64,000 bases of DNA, from contig NZ_CP156674.1 of assembly GCF_039851965.1 (NCBI RefSeq), positions 930,001 through 994,000 on the forward strand, written 5' to 3'. Below the pieces are notes generated by a model. The model was not told where the DNA came from and made no database searches. It saw only the letters and a program-made list of their open reading frames with translations. Position 1 is the stretch's first letter. Each line of letters starts with the position of its first letter. The translations under genes and the position numbers were made by a program. Source of the DNA: Pseudalkalibacillus hwajinpoensis. Its GTDB lineage: Bacteria; Bacillota; Bacilli; Bacillales; Guptibacillaceae. Positions 8,002-16,946 of this stretch are shown here, in pieces.

Positions 8002-8331
8002 CTAAAATTCCTCAATTTCATCATAAAGTACATTAATAAGTTGTTCGGTTTTTGGGTTTACAAGTACATAAGCCCTGATTTCTCTCGATGTCCCATTTTC
8101 CGTTTTCATCGTAAATTCAAAATTATATTGTTCTCGAACGTCTGAAATAAACACTTTTCCATCATAACGATAATCTGTAACTTGTTGGTCCGGATACTTT
8201 TTTGTAGTTTCTTCAATAGCCGTCTTCCCCCATTTTGCATAAGATGGGAGCTGTGCTTCGGCAAATGTAGCTGGTAGAAGAAAACTAACAAACAAGAATA
8301 AACTTAAGAACAGTGTGATTTTTCTTTCCAT
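8002..8331 (-). CDS. Secreted DUF3889 protein (YqzG/YhdC family)
   Basis: A 109-residue secreted protein. Residues 1-26 form a signal peptide (MERKITLFLSLFLF..., ending near TFAEA). The mature part begins PSYAKWGKTAIEETTKKYP and continues with VTDYRYDGK, the pattern of the Bacillus YqzG/YhdC (DUF3889) family, whose role is unknown. I chose the ATG at 8331 because GGAGGT lies 7 bases before it; the ATG five codons upstream overlaps that ribosome site. Confidence 0.75.
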   Translation of the reverse strand: MERKITLFLSLFLFVSFLLPATFAEAQLPSYAKWGKTAIEETTKKYPDQQVTDYRYDGKVFISDVREQYNFEFTMKTENGTSREIRAYVLVNPKTEQLINVLYDEIEEF

Positions 8332-8398
8332 GGTTACTACCTCCATTTAAGTTACTCAAAAGATAGTATCCATTTTTTCTCCCAAAAACATACATTCA

Positions 8399-8872
8399 TC
8401 ATGATGATGCATGCCAATTTATATCGCGAAATAATTGAACAATTCCACGAACAAACAGCAAAAGGAAAAATGTACTGATAAATGTATACCCCCATGTCCA
8501 AGTGTAGTAGTGGATCAAATCTGTATATCGTTCAAGAAAATATTCTATTATCGTGATCCCGCCTGAATAAACAGCTCCCCTAAGAAGAATCCCTCCTAAA
8601 CCCAAACGATATGTAGATCTATAATAATAAACACTAATCAGTGGAAAAAGCACATATTCATATGTCACACTTGAATCAAAATGATGAAATATATTTGACG
8701 GGTAGGATAACATCTTCTCCTCTACGACAAGAGTACCTAGAATAGATGCACAATAACCCGTTAATAAAAAGATTAACAGCCACTCTTTCGCATGTGGTCT
8801 ACTCAGATTATACAAAAATAGACCTACCCCACTACTAAAAAGAATCCATAACAGGAACTTCTCGAATTCCAT
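8399..8872 (-). CDS. CBO0543-like small integral membrane protein
   Basis: A 157-residue membrane protein with four or five hydrophobic segments. The segment YFLERYTDLIHYYTWTWGYT has the aromatic-rich YT-x-LI-xY-x-W pattern of the CBO0543 family of Firmicutes, function unknown. The ATG at 8872 is preferred; the TTG five codons upstream has no better ribosome site, and the site for either is weak. Confidence 0.6.
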   Translation of the reverse strand: MEFEKFLLWILFSSGVGLFLYNLSRPHAKEWLLIFLLTGYCASILGTLVVEEKMLSYPSNIFHHFDSSVTYEYVLFPLISVYYYRSTYRLGLGGILLRGAVYSGGITIIEYFLERYTDLIHYYTWTWGYTFISTFFLLLFVRGIVQLFRDINWHASS

Positions 8873-9059
8873 CCTTATCACCCACAACCACTAGTTCCTA
8901 ATAGTATTTATTAAAAAGCACAACTTCAAACCCATTCAATAAAATAAAAAGTCGCACTCTAGCAAAAGATTGATCAGTTTTTTTCATACCCCGGTTTAAA
9001 CAAGTCACTCAAGGGTATTTCTAAGGTGACAGCACGAATAATTGAAGGGAGCACCTGCC

Positions 9060-10445
9060 ATGTTCAAAAAGTTTTTACCGTGGCAGCTACGAAAATATTT
9101 TGAGATGTCCAAAAGAATTCGCCAGCACGAACTTCAGTCTACGCTCTGGTACATGCCAGGCATTTACATCCTCGGCGCTTTTATCTTCGTAGCCATCACA
9201 CTTTATCTTGATTTAGTTTTAGAGCTTTCCCAATATACGCCTAACATGATCCGCACAACGGCACAACCAACTCGCCTACTCATTAGTGCCTTGATTGGCG
9301 GAATTCTGACTCTCAGCGCTTTCACACTCAACTCCTTACTCGTTGTACTTACTACGTTTAGCGGACAGTTCTCACCACGAATGTTAATTAACTTTGTTGC
9401 CGATCGAACAACCCAGCACTTCATTGGTATTTTCCACGGTAGCTTTGTGTATGTACTCATTATTTTCTTATTTATTACGAGTAAGGAAGATGAATACTTC
9501 GTCGCCATACCAGGCATGACCGTCTTACTCGCATTTGTAACCGTCGTAACCTTCATCTTCTTTATTAACCATGCAACCAGTTGGATGCAGGTACATAATA
9601 TTGCGACGAATATGAAAGAAGGATCCATTTCTATTGTAAGAAAAACACTGCGGAATGATCTTGAACAATTTCGCTGTGAAGAACCCGGCGACCTTATGGA
9701 GAAAGAGCGTGAAACACAGTCACTCATACTCGCTCCAGAGTCAGGGTATATTCAATTAGTTGATTTTAAATCCATGATTGATGAAGCTAAGAAAGATCAG
9801 GTGATCGTTAAACTTCACAATAAAGTAGGAGATTACGTCCTTAAAGACAACCGCTTCTTCTCCTACTGGGGGCCGGGTGCTGAACGAGTAAACCCGGAGA
9901 AATATTCCTCGTTTATAGAATTAGGTTATAAAGAGACAGAAATTCAAGATCTGAAAATGGGGATGACAAAACTAGCCGAGATCGGCGTAAAGTCTCTGGG
10001 AAATAATGATCCCCAGACTGCAACCACGGTCATTCACCAGATGGCAGACCTCCTTTTAGAAGTAGAAAAAGACATTACCTTCACTCCATACCTTGCAGAT
10101 CACGAAGGACAGGTCCGCGTCGCAATGGATACAGAAGATTTCAACTTTTATCTGTACCGAGGCTTCGGCTATTTAAGACACTATGCTGGAGATAATTACC
10201 CAATTATTACAGAAATCATCATAGCTTTAAGCATGGTTTCTCAATCTATCAGCAATGACAAACTTGATGCTGTTTGGGACTTTGCGAAAAACTCAATGGA
10301 TCATATTCCAAAAGAATTTATTTACCACCTTGACCGAGATTATCTTTTGAAAAAGCTCTCAGATCTTGCGAGTTTCACCCATCACGAGGAGGATTACTAC
10401 AAAATTGAACGTAGACTTCTTGAAATTGAAGAAAGATATACGTAA
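9060..10445 (+). CDS. DUF2254 membrane protein
   Basis: A 461-residue protein. The first about 160 residues hold four hydrophobic segments (GIYILGAFIFVAITLYLDL, LLISALIGGILTLSAFTL, FVYVLIIFLFITS and one after), with the conserved stretch TFSGQFSPRMLINFVADRTT, followed by a large soluble region. This is the DUF2254 architecture; the function is unknown. The start is ATG 9060 with GAAGGGAG 8 bases upstream, in preference to the TTG at 9042. A bidirectional hairpin follows. Confidence 0.8.
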   Translation: MFKKFLPWQLRKYFEMSKRIRQHELQSTLWYMPGIYILGAFIFVAITLYLDLVLELSQYTPNMIRTTAQPTRLLISALIGGILTLSAFTLNSLLVVLTTFSGQFSPRMLINFVADRTTQHFIGIFHGSFVYVLIIFLFITSKEDEYFVAIPGMTVLLAFVTVVTFIFFINHATSWMQVHNIATNMKEGSISIVRKTLRNDLEQFRCEEPGDLMEKERETQSLILAPESGYIQLVDFKSMIDEAKKDQVIVKLHNKVGDYVLKDNRFFSYWGPGAERVNPEKYSSFIELGYKETEIQDLKMGMTKLAEIGVKSLGNNDPQTATTVIHQMADLLLEVEKDITFTPYLADHEGQVRVAMDTEDFNFYLYRGFGYLRHYAGDNYPIITEIIIALSMVSQSISNDKLDAVWDFAKNSMDHIPKEFIYHLDRDYLLKKLSDLASFTHHEEDYYKIERRLLEIEERYT

Positions 10446-10450
10446 CTAAA

Positions 10451-10480
10451 AAAGGTGATCGCTGTTGGCGATCACCTTTT
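10451..10480. terminator. Bidirectional terminator between the DUF2254 gene and asnB
   Basis: A 12-bp stem (AAAGGTGATCGC/GCGATCACCTTT) with A residues on one side and T residues on the other, so it can end both convergent transcripts. Confidence 0.85.
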
Positions 10481-10486
10481 TCATTT

Positions 10487-12394
10487 CTATCGGTATGTTG
10501 CGACTTTACTAACGATCTCATCTTCCATTTGAAGCTCTTCAATGGAGTATACACCTTCTACGAAAATTTGATGCCAGAGCATGAAAATCAGCATCGTCCA
10601 AATTTTACGTGAGTAATCCCCCTTTTCAGTTGCATGGGCCTCTAGCAGCTTCATTACAAGGGATTTATTAATTAAATAATCCGTTTCACTCACATGAATA
10701 AGCTGTTTGGCCCAATCGTAAAGTTCATTTCTTAGCCAGTGACGAATTGGAACTGGAAACCCAAGTTTCTTACGATCAAGTACATGATCAGGAACAATAC
10801 CGCGCGCTGCTTTTCTGAGAATCGACTTTGTCGTGCCATCAGCAATCTTTTCATGAACCGGAATCTCCCGTGCAACCCGAAAAACTTCTTTATCCAGAAA
10901 CGGAACGCGGAGCTCAAGCGCATTGGCCATTGTCATTTTATCAGCCTTCAATAGAATATCGCCACGCAGCCACGTTTGGATGTCTATATATTGCATTTGA
11001 TTCACAGGATGCTCCCGCTTTACATTCTGGTAGAATGGCTTTGTAATCTTTTGATAATGTTCATTCTCATAATACGTAGTAAGAAGTTTTTCCTTCTCAT
11101 TCTCTTCAAACATTTTCGCATTTCCAATATATCGCTCAGAAAGTGGAGTTGAACCGCGCTCAAGGAAGCTCTTTCCTCGCATTCCTTCAGGTAGAACACT
11201 TGCAACACGGTTTACCATCTGCTTCATCGCTGACGGCATCGGTTGAAACAGACGAAGGGCATCCGGTTCCCTGTAGATGTTATAACCGCCAAACAGCTCA
11301 TCAGCCCCTTCACCTGAAAGGACAACCGTCACATGTTTACGAGCTTCTCGAGCAACAAAATAAAGCGGAACACATGCTGGATCTGCAAGTGGATCGTCCA
11401 TATGCCAGATGATCTTCGGCAATTTCTTACTATACTCTTCTGCTGAAATCATATTGGAAAAATTGGGTACGTCCAATTTATCAGCCGTTTCTTTTGCCAC
11501 ATCCACTTCTGAATAGCCTTCTCGTTCAAAACCAACCGAGAATGTCTTAATTTGCGGATTGAACTTTTTCGCCATCGCTACAATAATGGAAGAATCAATT
11601 CCTCCAGATAGAAAAGACCCAACTGGTACATCACTACGCATATGAACATTCACGGAATCGTAAAGAACGTTCTGAATACGATTCACCCAATTACGCTCCG
11701 TTGTAATCGGTTGAAACGTTGCATGGAAATACTGTTTAAACACCATAGGTTCTTTGTACTTTTTAACAAAATAATGACCAGGTTCTATCTTCTTGATGCC
11801 TTCTGTCATTGTCATAGGCTCTGGTACATATTGAAAGCTTAAATAATGCTGAAGAGCGGTCGGATTAACCTCTTCAAATTGTTCAACAAGGGTAATGCTT
11901 TTTTTCTCTGAAGCAAAAATGACTTCATCTTCTTTTTGCATATAGTAAAGCGGTTTAATTCCAAATGGGTCCCTTGCCCCGACTAACTTCTTCTCCTGCT
12001 TGTCCCAGATTAGAATCGAGAACATCCCACGAAAATCTGCAAAAGCCTTCTCACCTTTAGAAACGAAATGTGTGAGTACGACCTCTGTATCCGATTCAGT
12101 CTTGAACGTGTATCCTTCTTTCTTTAATTTCTCACGGAGTTCAACATAATTGTATACTTCACCATTGAATATCATCCAGTAGCGCTCATCCTCATAGTGA
12201 TAAGGCTGATGACCACTTTCTAGATCAATAATACTCAATCTTCTAAATCCCAAAGAAACAAATTCATCTGTATAATAGCCTTCGTCATCAGGACCTCTAT
12301 GTGTTATTACTTGATTCCTTTTTAAAAAACTAGAATGATCATGACGATCAGGTTTCCCTGGTTCTGCACGTAACACTCCAACAAAACCACACAT
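10487..12394 (-). CDS. asnB: Glutamine-hydrolysing asparagine synthase
   Basis: A 635-residue amidotransferase that makes asparagine from aspartate, glutamine and ATP. The start at 12394 puts the nucleophile Cys at position 2 (MCGFVGVL), as processing requires; the longer reading from 12439 would bury it. The glutaminase domain holds THRGPDDEG and NGEVYNYVELR; the synthetase domain has the PP-loop SGGIDSS and SGEGADELFGGYN. Length is close to B. subtilis AsnB (about 632). No clear Shine-Dalgarno sequence precedes the ATG, and the leader carries direct repeats, so translation or transcription control is possible. Confidence 0.9.
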   Translation of the reverse strand: MCGFVGVLRAEPGKPDRHDHSSFLKRNQVITHRGPDDEGYYTDEFVSLGFRRLSIIDLESGHQPYHYEDERYWMIFNGEVYNYVELREKLKKEGYTFKTESDTEVVLTHFVSKGEKAFADFRGMFSILIWDKQEKKLVGARDPFGIKPLYYMQKEDEVIFASEKKSITLVEQFEEVNPTALQHYLSFQYVPEPMTMTEGIKKIEPGHYFVKKYKEPMVFKQYFHATFQPITTERNWVNRIQNVLYDSVNVHMRSDVPVGSFLSGGIDSSIIVAMAKKFNPQIKTFSVGFEREGYSEVDVAKETADKLDVPNFSNMISAEEYSKKLPKIIWHMDDPLADPACVPLYFVAREARKHVTVVLSGEGADELFGGYNIYREPDALRLFQPMPSAMKQMVNRVASVLPEGMRGKSFLERGSTPLSERYIGNAKMFEENEKEKLLTTYYENEHYQKITKPFYQNVKREHPVNQMQYIDIQTWLRGDILLKADKMTMANALELRVPFLDKEVFRVAREIPVHEKIADGTTKSILRKAARGIVPDHVLDRKKLGFPVPIRHWLRNELYDWAKQLIHVSETDYLINKSLVMKLLEAHATEKGDYSRKIWTMLIFMLWHQIFVEGVYSIEELQMEDEIVSKVATYR

Positions 12395-12431
12395 AATTAT
12401 AGCCACACTTTCATTTAGAATATAAACCAAT

Positions 12432-12470
12432 TGTAACACTAACGTAACCTTAATGTTACTTTAATGTTAC
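12432..12470. repeat. Direct repeats in the asnB leader
   Basis: Two copies of TTAATGTTAC start 11 bases apart (12450, 12461), next to GTAACACTAACGTAAC. The one-turn phasing about 40-75 bases ahead of the asnB start codon suggests a regulator-binding site. No regulator can be named. Confidence 0.35.
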
Positions 12471-12479
12471 ACAACATGG

Positions 12480-12897
12480 AAATTTATCAGTCCTATAGTT
12501 AATATAGGATTCTTATCCTTCACACTCTATTTAACGATTTAATAATGAGAAATGTTTCAGGGAAATAAGAAGATAATTCGATAAGTGAACAGGATGCTAC
12601 AATAGAAGAGGAATAACTGTCATTATTTGGAATGCTTGTGGTCTTGTATCGGTGGGTAAGACTTTAGACTCTATTTAGTACTTTATCCTCTAATAACTCA
12701 ATTGATTGACATCTGCATCTCTATTTATGGACTACACTTGTCTCTTCCCATTTATATACTTTATTAAAACACACTCCCAAATGATATAGGTATCGCATTC
12801 TAAAACAAGACACCATTCGACATAAATAGAAGCAATTTATGAAAAGGGATGAATAATGATAAATGATTAGATGACTTGATTTACCCTGATTGAAAAA
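12480..12897. other. Gene-free region upstream of asnB
   Basis: About 400 bases without a convincing ORF or structured RNA. I looked for a T-box (AGGGTGG core) because asnB lies downstream on the minus strand, and did not find one. The sequence is AT-rich with no repeats beyond those at 12432-12470. Confidence 0.4.
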
Positions 12898-12924
12898 ACA
12901 GCTACGGATTTATTCCGCAGCTGT
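12898..12924 (-). terminator. Terminator after the peroxiredoxin pseudogene
   Basis: Stem ACAGCTACGG/CCGCAGCTGT with one mismatch and a 7-base loop, followed on the minus strand by six Ts, just past the stop of the peroxiredoxin reading frame. Confidence 0.75.
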
Positions 12925-12927
12925 TCT

Positions 12928-13537
12928 TCATATCCTTCCTATATACATCGTATTTCGAACAATCCCCGGCTGGCCCGGTACCCAATTGGCCGGCACCCCT
13001 TCCCCGGTGCTTTTATTATACTGCAACCCCTGCATCAATCTTAAAATCTCGTATGCATTTCTTCCTACTTCAACGGGATACACCATTTTTGTTACGATGA
13101 CACCCTCTGGATTAACGATAACCGTGGCTCTAACAGTTGCACCCGCGCCTTCATTCAGGACACGATACGCCCTGCTGATCTGCTGATTACGATCACTCAC
13201 TCACAAGTGGGTAGTTTACTTTCTGAGCAGATGGTGAAACCTCTGTAAACACTTTATGCGCATAAACACTATCCGTACTTATTCCAAATACCATCGTATT
13301 CATTGCCTTTAACTGAGGATGAATTGCAGCGACCGCTGCAAGTTCTGTCGGTCAAACAAATGTGAAGTCACTTGAGTAGAAGAAGAGAATCACCCATTTG
13401 CCTCTGTACTCTTCAAGACTTATTTTCTTAATTTCTTTTTCCACTGGATCATAAGCCTCGGCTCTAAATAAGGGAGCTGTCTCAGTAGTTTGCGCACAAT
13501 TAGGAAGCATACATGCACGTTTATATTCACTATCCAC
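12928..13537 (-). pseudogene. Peroxiredoxin (AhpC/TSA) with UGA at the peroxidatic Cys and a 4-bp frameshift
   Basis: A typical 2-Cys-like peroxiredoxin in three pieces. The first piece (APLFRAEAY..., YRGKWVILFFYSSDFTFV) ends at TGA (13352-13354) exactly where the catalytic Cys of FVCPTE belongs. The frame then continues PTELAAVAAIHPQLKAM to PLVSE and stops, because GAGT is duplicated at 13197-13204. Removing one GAGT restores PLVSDRNQQ and the rest of the domain to RNTMYIGRI. Such enzymes reduce peroxides. Probable start GTG 13537 with AGAGGTGG upstream. Two independent lesions make a pseudogene most likely; the UGA position and its following hairpin are discussed in the findings. Confidence 0.85.
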
Positions 13538-13648
13538 ATTCCCACCTCTTTTCACAGGCAGTATATGTTATAGAGCTTGTCCATTTGTTACTTTTCTTCT
13601 ATACAAAAATAGATCCTCTTCAAAAGAGAATCTACTTTGGTGACACTG

Positions 13649-14131
13649 CTACTCTTTCATTGCTGCCCACTCTTCACGAGATGGCCCTACCATTCCGGGC
13701 ACTGTTAAGCCCGCCTGCCGCATAAGAACGGTCATCTGTCCACGGTGATGCGTCTGGTGCTGAAGCAATAGAAAAAGAATGCTACCATATCTAGTCTCGC
13801 TCCCGAAGAACATTGTCGTTTCGGTTAGCTTTTCATCATTCCACTGCTCTTGTAGCCTCCATACAAAACCATCAGCGGTTTGCTTATACAATGCAGCGAT
13901 TTCAGTGGCACTGTTAGAATCACTTTCTGGAAGTGGTTCTAGATCAAGTCCTGCGCTTGACATCATGAACGCAAGCGCCTCTGAGAGATGAATGCCTAAC
14001 TTTCCAAGCGTGAAATGATCAGCTACTACCTGTTGCGACAACGACTCGTCTGTTAGTTGGTCAAGAAGTCTACCTGTTTGAGCCGCCTCTTGCTTCCATG
14101 TTCCAATGAAATCTTCTAATGATCGAAACAT
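13649..14131 (-). CDS. DinB-family protein
   Basis: A 160-residue four-helix-bundle protein of the DinB/YfiT superfamily. Metal-binding histidines are visible in GIHLSEAL (about residue 44) and in LQHQTHHRGQM (about residues 128-134), the HxxxH-type C-terminal motif. Bacillus members are thiol-dependent transferases or metal-binding proteins of unsettled role. The ATG at 14131 has AGGAGG 7 bases upstream and is chosen over the upstream in-frame start at 14167. Confidence 0.8.
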   Translation of the reverse strand: MFRSLEDFIGTWKQEAAQTGRLLDQLTDESLSQQVVADHFTLGKLGIHLSEALAFMMSSAGLDLEPLPESDSNSATEIAALYKQTADGFVWRLQEQWNDEKLTETTMFFGSETRYGSILFLLLQHQTHHRGQMTVLMRQAGLTVPGMVGPSREEWAAMKE

Positions 14132-14249
14132 TCTAAAACCTCCTGAATGGATATTCATTCTTGTCATCTTTCATTCTACACCCGGATTGAAGTGAAAAAA
14201 AGAGAGAAATGACCTGTTTTAAGTACTTTCATACTTTAGATTGTGATCT

Positions 14250-14526
14250 TCACAAAAGCTCTTCTGACATTAGTACAACACTTTCTCCAACTAACGTTAC
14301 ATGCTTATCAGTCAGCGTCATGGCAATATCACCTACACGCTTAAACGCCTGAAAAGCACGCCAATTTGTATCCATGCCAGTAGTAAGCTAGCGCACACTG
14401 AGCAAACCCTTGTCCACAGAGATGGATTTCCTGAGTAGGTGTAAACCACCTGAGTCGCATGCCGTTGTTTAGAACCAGATCGAATGTTGTTATCGATCGG
14501 CTTAATTTTTTTTGCATACTTTTCAT
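14250..14526 (-). pseudogene. PhzF-family isomerase remnant (internal deletion)
   Basis: The first about 60 codons end with MRLRWFTPTQEIHLCGQGFA, close to the PhzF N-lobe signature LRWFTPTxEVxLCGHATLA. After a stop at 14341, another frame gives RVGDIAMTLTDKHVTLVGES and ends at TGA 14250, the typical last strand region of the same family. About 200 residues between these ends are missing. PhzF-fold proteins are epimerases/isomerases; this one cannot be active. Confidence 0.6.
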
Positions 14527-14821
14527 TCCTTCATCATCTAGCTCAATGCCATAAAAACAAAAATACCCCTCAAAATGAGGGGGGAGAGAATAGGCTATAC
14601 TGCACTATATGCAAGAAACATCACGATATGCAACCGAGTCACAACGTATTTTCTTCACAATTTCATCATTTCATTATGAGCATTTCCCCTTCCACAAAAA
14701 GTGTATTTGCTGATCTAACGCCTCGTCACAAAAAATGTCATCAGATTGCTTCAGATTGTTAGGAAACCGAAATGAATTATGTTATTATATAAATCAGTTT
14801 AAATGGAAAAGAGGGATTTAC

Positions 14822-14998
14822 ATGGAGGAAGAACAGGAAATCATTCTCCCTGAAATCGGTAGTGTTGTTGAGATTGATAACCGCAAAGCAAAAGTCGTTA
14901 GCCTATTAAACAACACAATTGTTGCGGAATGGGAAGAATACTCAGAAGACGAAGAAAAGCGTGTGGTTGTGAGACACGAAGAATATAGAATGCTTTAA
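14822..14998 (+). CDS. DUF2187 (YkvS-like) small protein
   Basis: A 58-residue acidic protein (MEEEQEIILPEIGSVVEIDN...) with a KOW/SH3-like strand pattern: VGSVVEI, AKVVSLLNNTIVAEW and a final VVVRHEEYRML. This matches DUF2187 proteins such as B. subtilis YkvS in length and layout. The ATG at 14822 follows GAGGG; the upstream TTG at 14735 would add residues unlike the family. A terminator follows at once. Role unknown. Confidence 0.65.
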   Translation: MEEEQEIILPEIGSVVEIDNRKAKVVSLLNNTIVAEWEEYSEDEEKRVVVRHEEYRML

Positions 14999-15002
14999 TG
15001 CA

Positions 15003-15030
15003 AAAGGACAGGTGGTCGCCTGTCCTTTTT
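15003..15030 (+). terminator. Terminator of the DUF2187 gene
   Basis: A 10-bp stem (AAAGGACAGG/CCTGTCCTTT) with a 6-base loop and a T run, starting 5 bases after the stop codon. Confidence 0.85.
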
Positions 15031-15044
15031 AAATTCTTTTATAG

Positions 15045-15143
15045 TTATCTCCTAAGCCACCATTCACCTAATCCAATAAATACAATCATCACAAATGCCG
15101 TAAACCCGGTAAACCACTGTGGCACATACTCCCATCCAAACAT
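15045..15143 (-). CDS. 32-residue single-span membrane peptide
   Basis: A short ORF reading MFGWEYVPQWFTGFTAFVMI then VFIGLGEWWLRR. It is one hydrophobic helix flanked by Trp residues with a positive C-terminus. AGGAGG lies 7 bases before the ATG, an excellent ribosome site. It lies between two terminators, so it is probably its own small gene. I cannot name a family; comparable tiny membrane peptides are common in Bacillus. Confidence 0.55.
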   Translation of the reverse strand: MFGWEYVPQWFTGFTAFVMIVFIGLGEWWLRR

Positions 15144-15165
15144 ACCAGTGCCTCCTACTAAAAAA

Positions 15166-15186
15166 AGAGACTCGTTCATAGTCTCT
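15166..15186 (-). terminator. Terminator after the 15220-15435 gene
   Basis: A 7-bp stem (AGAGACT/AGTCTCT) with a 7-base loop and a minus-strand T run, 34 bases past the stop of the gene upstream. Confidence 0.7.
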
Positions 15187-15219
15187 AAACTTTACGAATT
15201 TGATATCACCATTATTTGA

Positions 15220-15435
15220 TCAATCTTTATTCAAAGCTTCTTCAGACATTTCCTCACAGGCTTCCAAAAACTGTTGATAAGATGCTTGTCCGTTCGTCAT
15301 TTCATCACCTTGAAACAATTCCTTAAATGTAAAGGCTTTCGCCTCTTCTAAAGAAAACCCTCTGGAATTCATCACTAACTGAATGTATGATTTGAAATAT
15401 TTTTTACTAAGTTTACCTGCATTTTTCGTAACCAT
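15220..15435 (-). CDS. Small hypothetical protein, 71 aa
   Basis: A charged, helix-rich protein (MVTKNAGKLSKKYFKSYIQL...) without membrane segments. It contains GFSLEEAKAFTFKELF and ends in an acidic tail EEMSEEALNKD. GGGGG precedes the ATG at a normal distance. I do not recognise the family. It has its own terminator. Confidence 0.5.
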   Translation of the reverse strand: MVTKNAGKLSKKYFKSYIQLVMNSRGFSLEEAKAFTFKELFQGDEMTNGQASYQQFLEACEEMSEEALNKD

Positions 15436-15584
15436 TTAAATCCCCCGCTTCTCTTCCTTTAAATATGTACTGCCATTATAGTCGTCAATGGTAACAGGTT
15501 TCAAACAGGAAGAGGTTATGCTCTTACTTTGGAGAAAAGCACTCTATGATGTAGGGAAATGATTATGTATGAAGACGAAACCTA

Positions 15585-16706
15585 TTATGCTCGCAGGTCA
15601 CTCTTCTCCACAGGGAGAGTAATCGTAAAGGTCGTTTCTACTTCATCTGACATGCAGCTAATATGACCTTTATGATTCTGAATAATTTTTTGACACACAT
15701 ATAATCCTATTCCTGTGCCTAGTTCTTTCGTTGTATAAAAAGGTTCAAAGATAGTATCCACTGTTTCAGGCGGAATCATAGGACCATTGTTTGAAATATG
15801 AATATGAATAACATCCTCATACTTATCTCCTCGTAACAAGATTTTCCGAGGAAAACCTTTCTCTTTCAGAGCATCAAGGGAGTTCATAAGAATATTTAAG
15901 AAAACTTGTCTCAATTTATCGTGCTGACCGAAAATGTACAAACCTGATGGAATGGTATTCTGTATTTCAACATCAATGTCGACAATACTCGGGTAAATGA
16001 ATTCAATAATCCCTGCAAAAATCTTATTAACCTCAATCTTCTCTTCGTACCCCGTATCAATTTCCTTCTTTGAAACGTGGAGAAATTGAGAAATACGAAA
16101 ATTCAACTGTTGTAGTTCATGGTCAATAACATCGATATAGGCCATGTCAGGGTGTTCCTTTTGTAGAAGTTTAACAAATCCCATTATAGCAGTCAGTGGG
16201 TTTCTAAACTCATGCACAAAACTCGAAGACATCTGCCCCAGAATCGAAAGCTTCTCCTGATGGGTCTCGTCAATAAACGAGATCTTTTCCTGCAATTCAT
16301 TGCTTTTCAGCTTCGTATACTCTGTTACTGCATGGTATGAAAACTGATCAAATAGTTCATTTATTGAATCCAAAATCGCTTGTAGGTCTTCCACATTTAT
16401 GCCAGAATAAGTCATGTGTTTCATCAATACACTTCTACCTGCATTAACGTTAAAGATGAAATCCCCGATATTTATGTTAGCTTCCGCACGCTCGACTGCA
16501 ACTTTTTTAGCAAGCATGATCAATTTTTCATCACTAATTGGGTTTTTTATATTTGTTTGGACGAGCTGGTACATCATAACCCCATTCGCTTCTACTTTAT
16601 CTCTGTGAATATCTGACTCAGAGATTCGAATCTTCTTTTTCCAATTTCGTATATACTGATCAATGTTCTGATCAAGGTATTCAATGAGTTGTTCACGAAC
16701 AGCCAT
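15585..16706 (-). CDS. Soluble sporulation-type sensor histidine kinase
   Basis: A 373-residue kinase without membrane segments. Residues 1 to about 140 form a helical N-terminal sensor resembling the HisK_N domain of Bacillus sporulation kinases. The H-box is SSFVHEFRNPLTAIMGF, and the ATPase domain has the N-box NILMNSLDAL, G1 ISNNGPMIPPE and G2 ELGTGIGLYVC, all intact. No response regulator gene is adjacent, as is usual for kinases feeding the Spo0F/Spo0B/Spo0A phosphorelay (inference). The signal sensed is unknown. Confidence 0.8.
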   Translation of the reverse strand: MAVREQLIEYLDQNIDQYIRNWKKKIRISESDIHRDKVEANGVMMYQLVQTNIKNPISDEKLIMLAKKVAVERAEANINIGDFIFNVNAGRSVLMKHMTYSGINVEDLQAILDSINELFDQFSYHAVTEYTKLKSNELQEKISFIDETHQEKLSILGQMSSSFVHEFRNPLTAIMGFVKLLQKEHPDMAYIDVIDHELQQLNFRISQFLHVSKKEIDTGYEEKIEVNKIFAGIIEFIYPSIVDIDVEIQNTIPSGLYIFGQHDKLRQVFLNILMNSLDALKEKGFPRKILLRGDKYEDVIHIHISNNGPMIPPETVDTIFEPFYTTKELGTGIGLYVCQKIIQNHKGHISCMSDEVETTFTITLPVEKSDLRA

Positions 16707-16946
16707 GTTTCATTCACCCCTATCACAGATTTTGGGAAATATGGGGAGGGTATTGTTTGCTACTACAAGTATAACAGGAAATAACAGCGCTTTTATAGTT
16801 ACCATATCCGATTAATTAGATCATTTACCACTTGATAACCAGTACTTTATACCTATTTTTTACTAAAAGTCAAAATTCCTCTAATTTATAGGAAGGATCT
16901 TATCCAATAAATTCGTAAAGATTACAAGAAAGATGAGGTGACTGGA

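Noticed and set aside
12480..12897. T-box or other amino-acid riboswitch ahead of asnB
   Set aside because: No AGGGTGG core, specifier stem or terminator/antiterminator pair was found.
14484..14762. Plus-strand 92-residue ORF rich in His and Cys
   Set aside because: Lies opposite the PhzF remnant, with composition unlike a real protein and no ribosome site.
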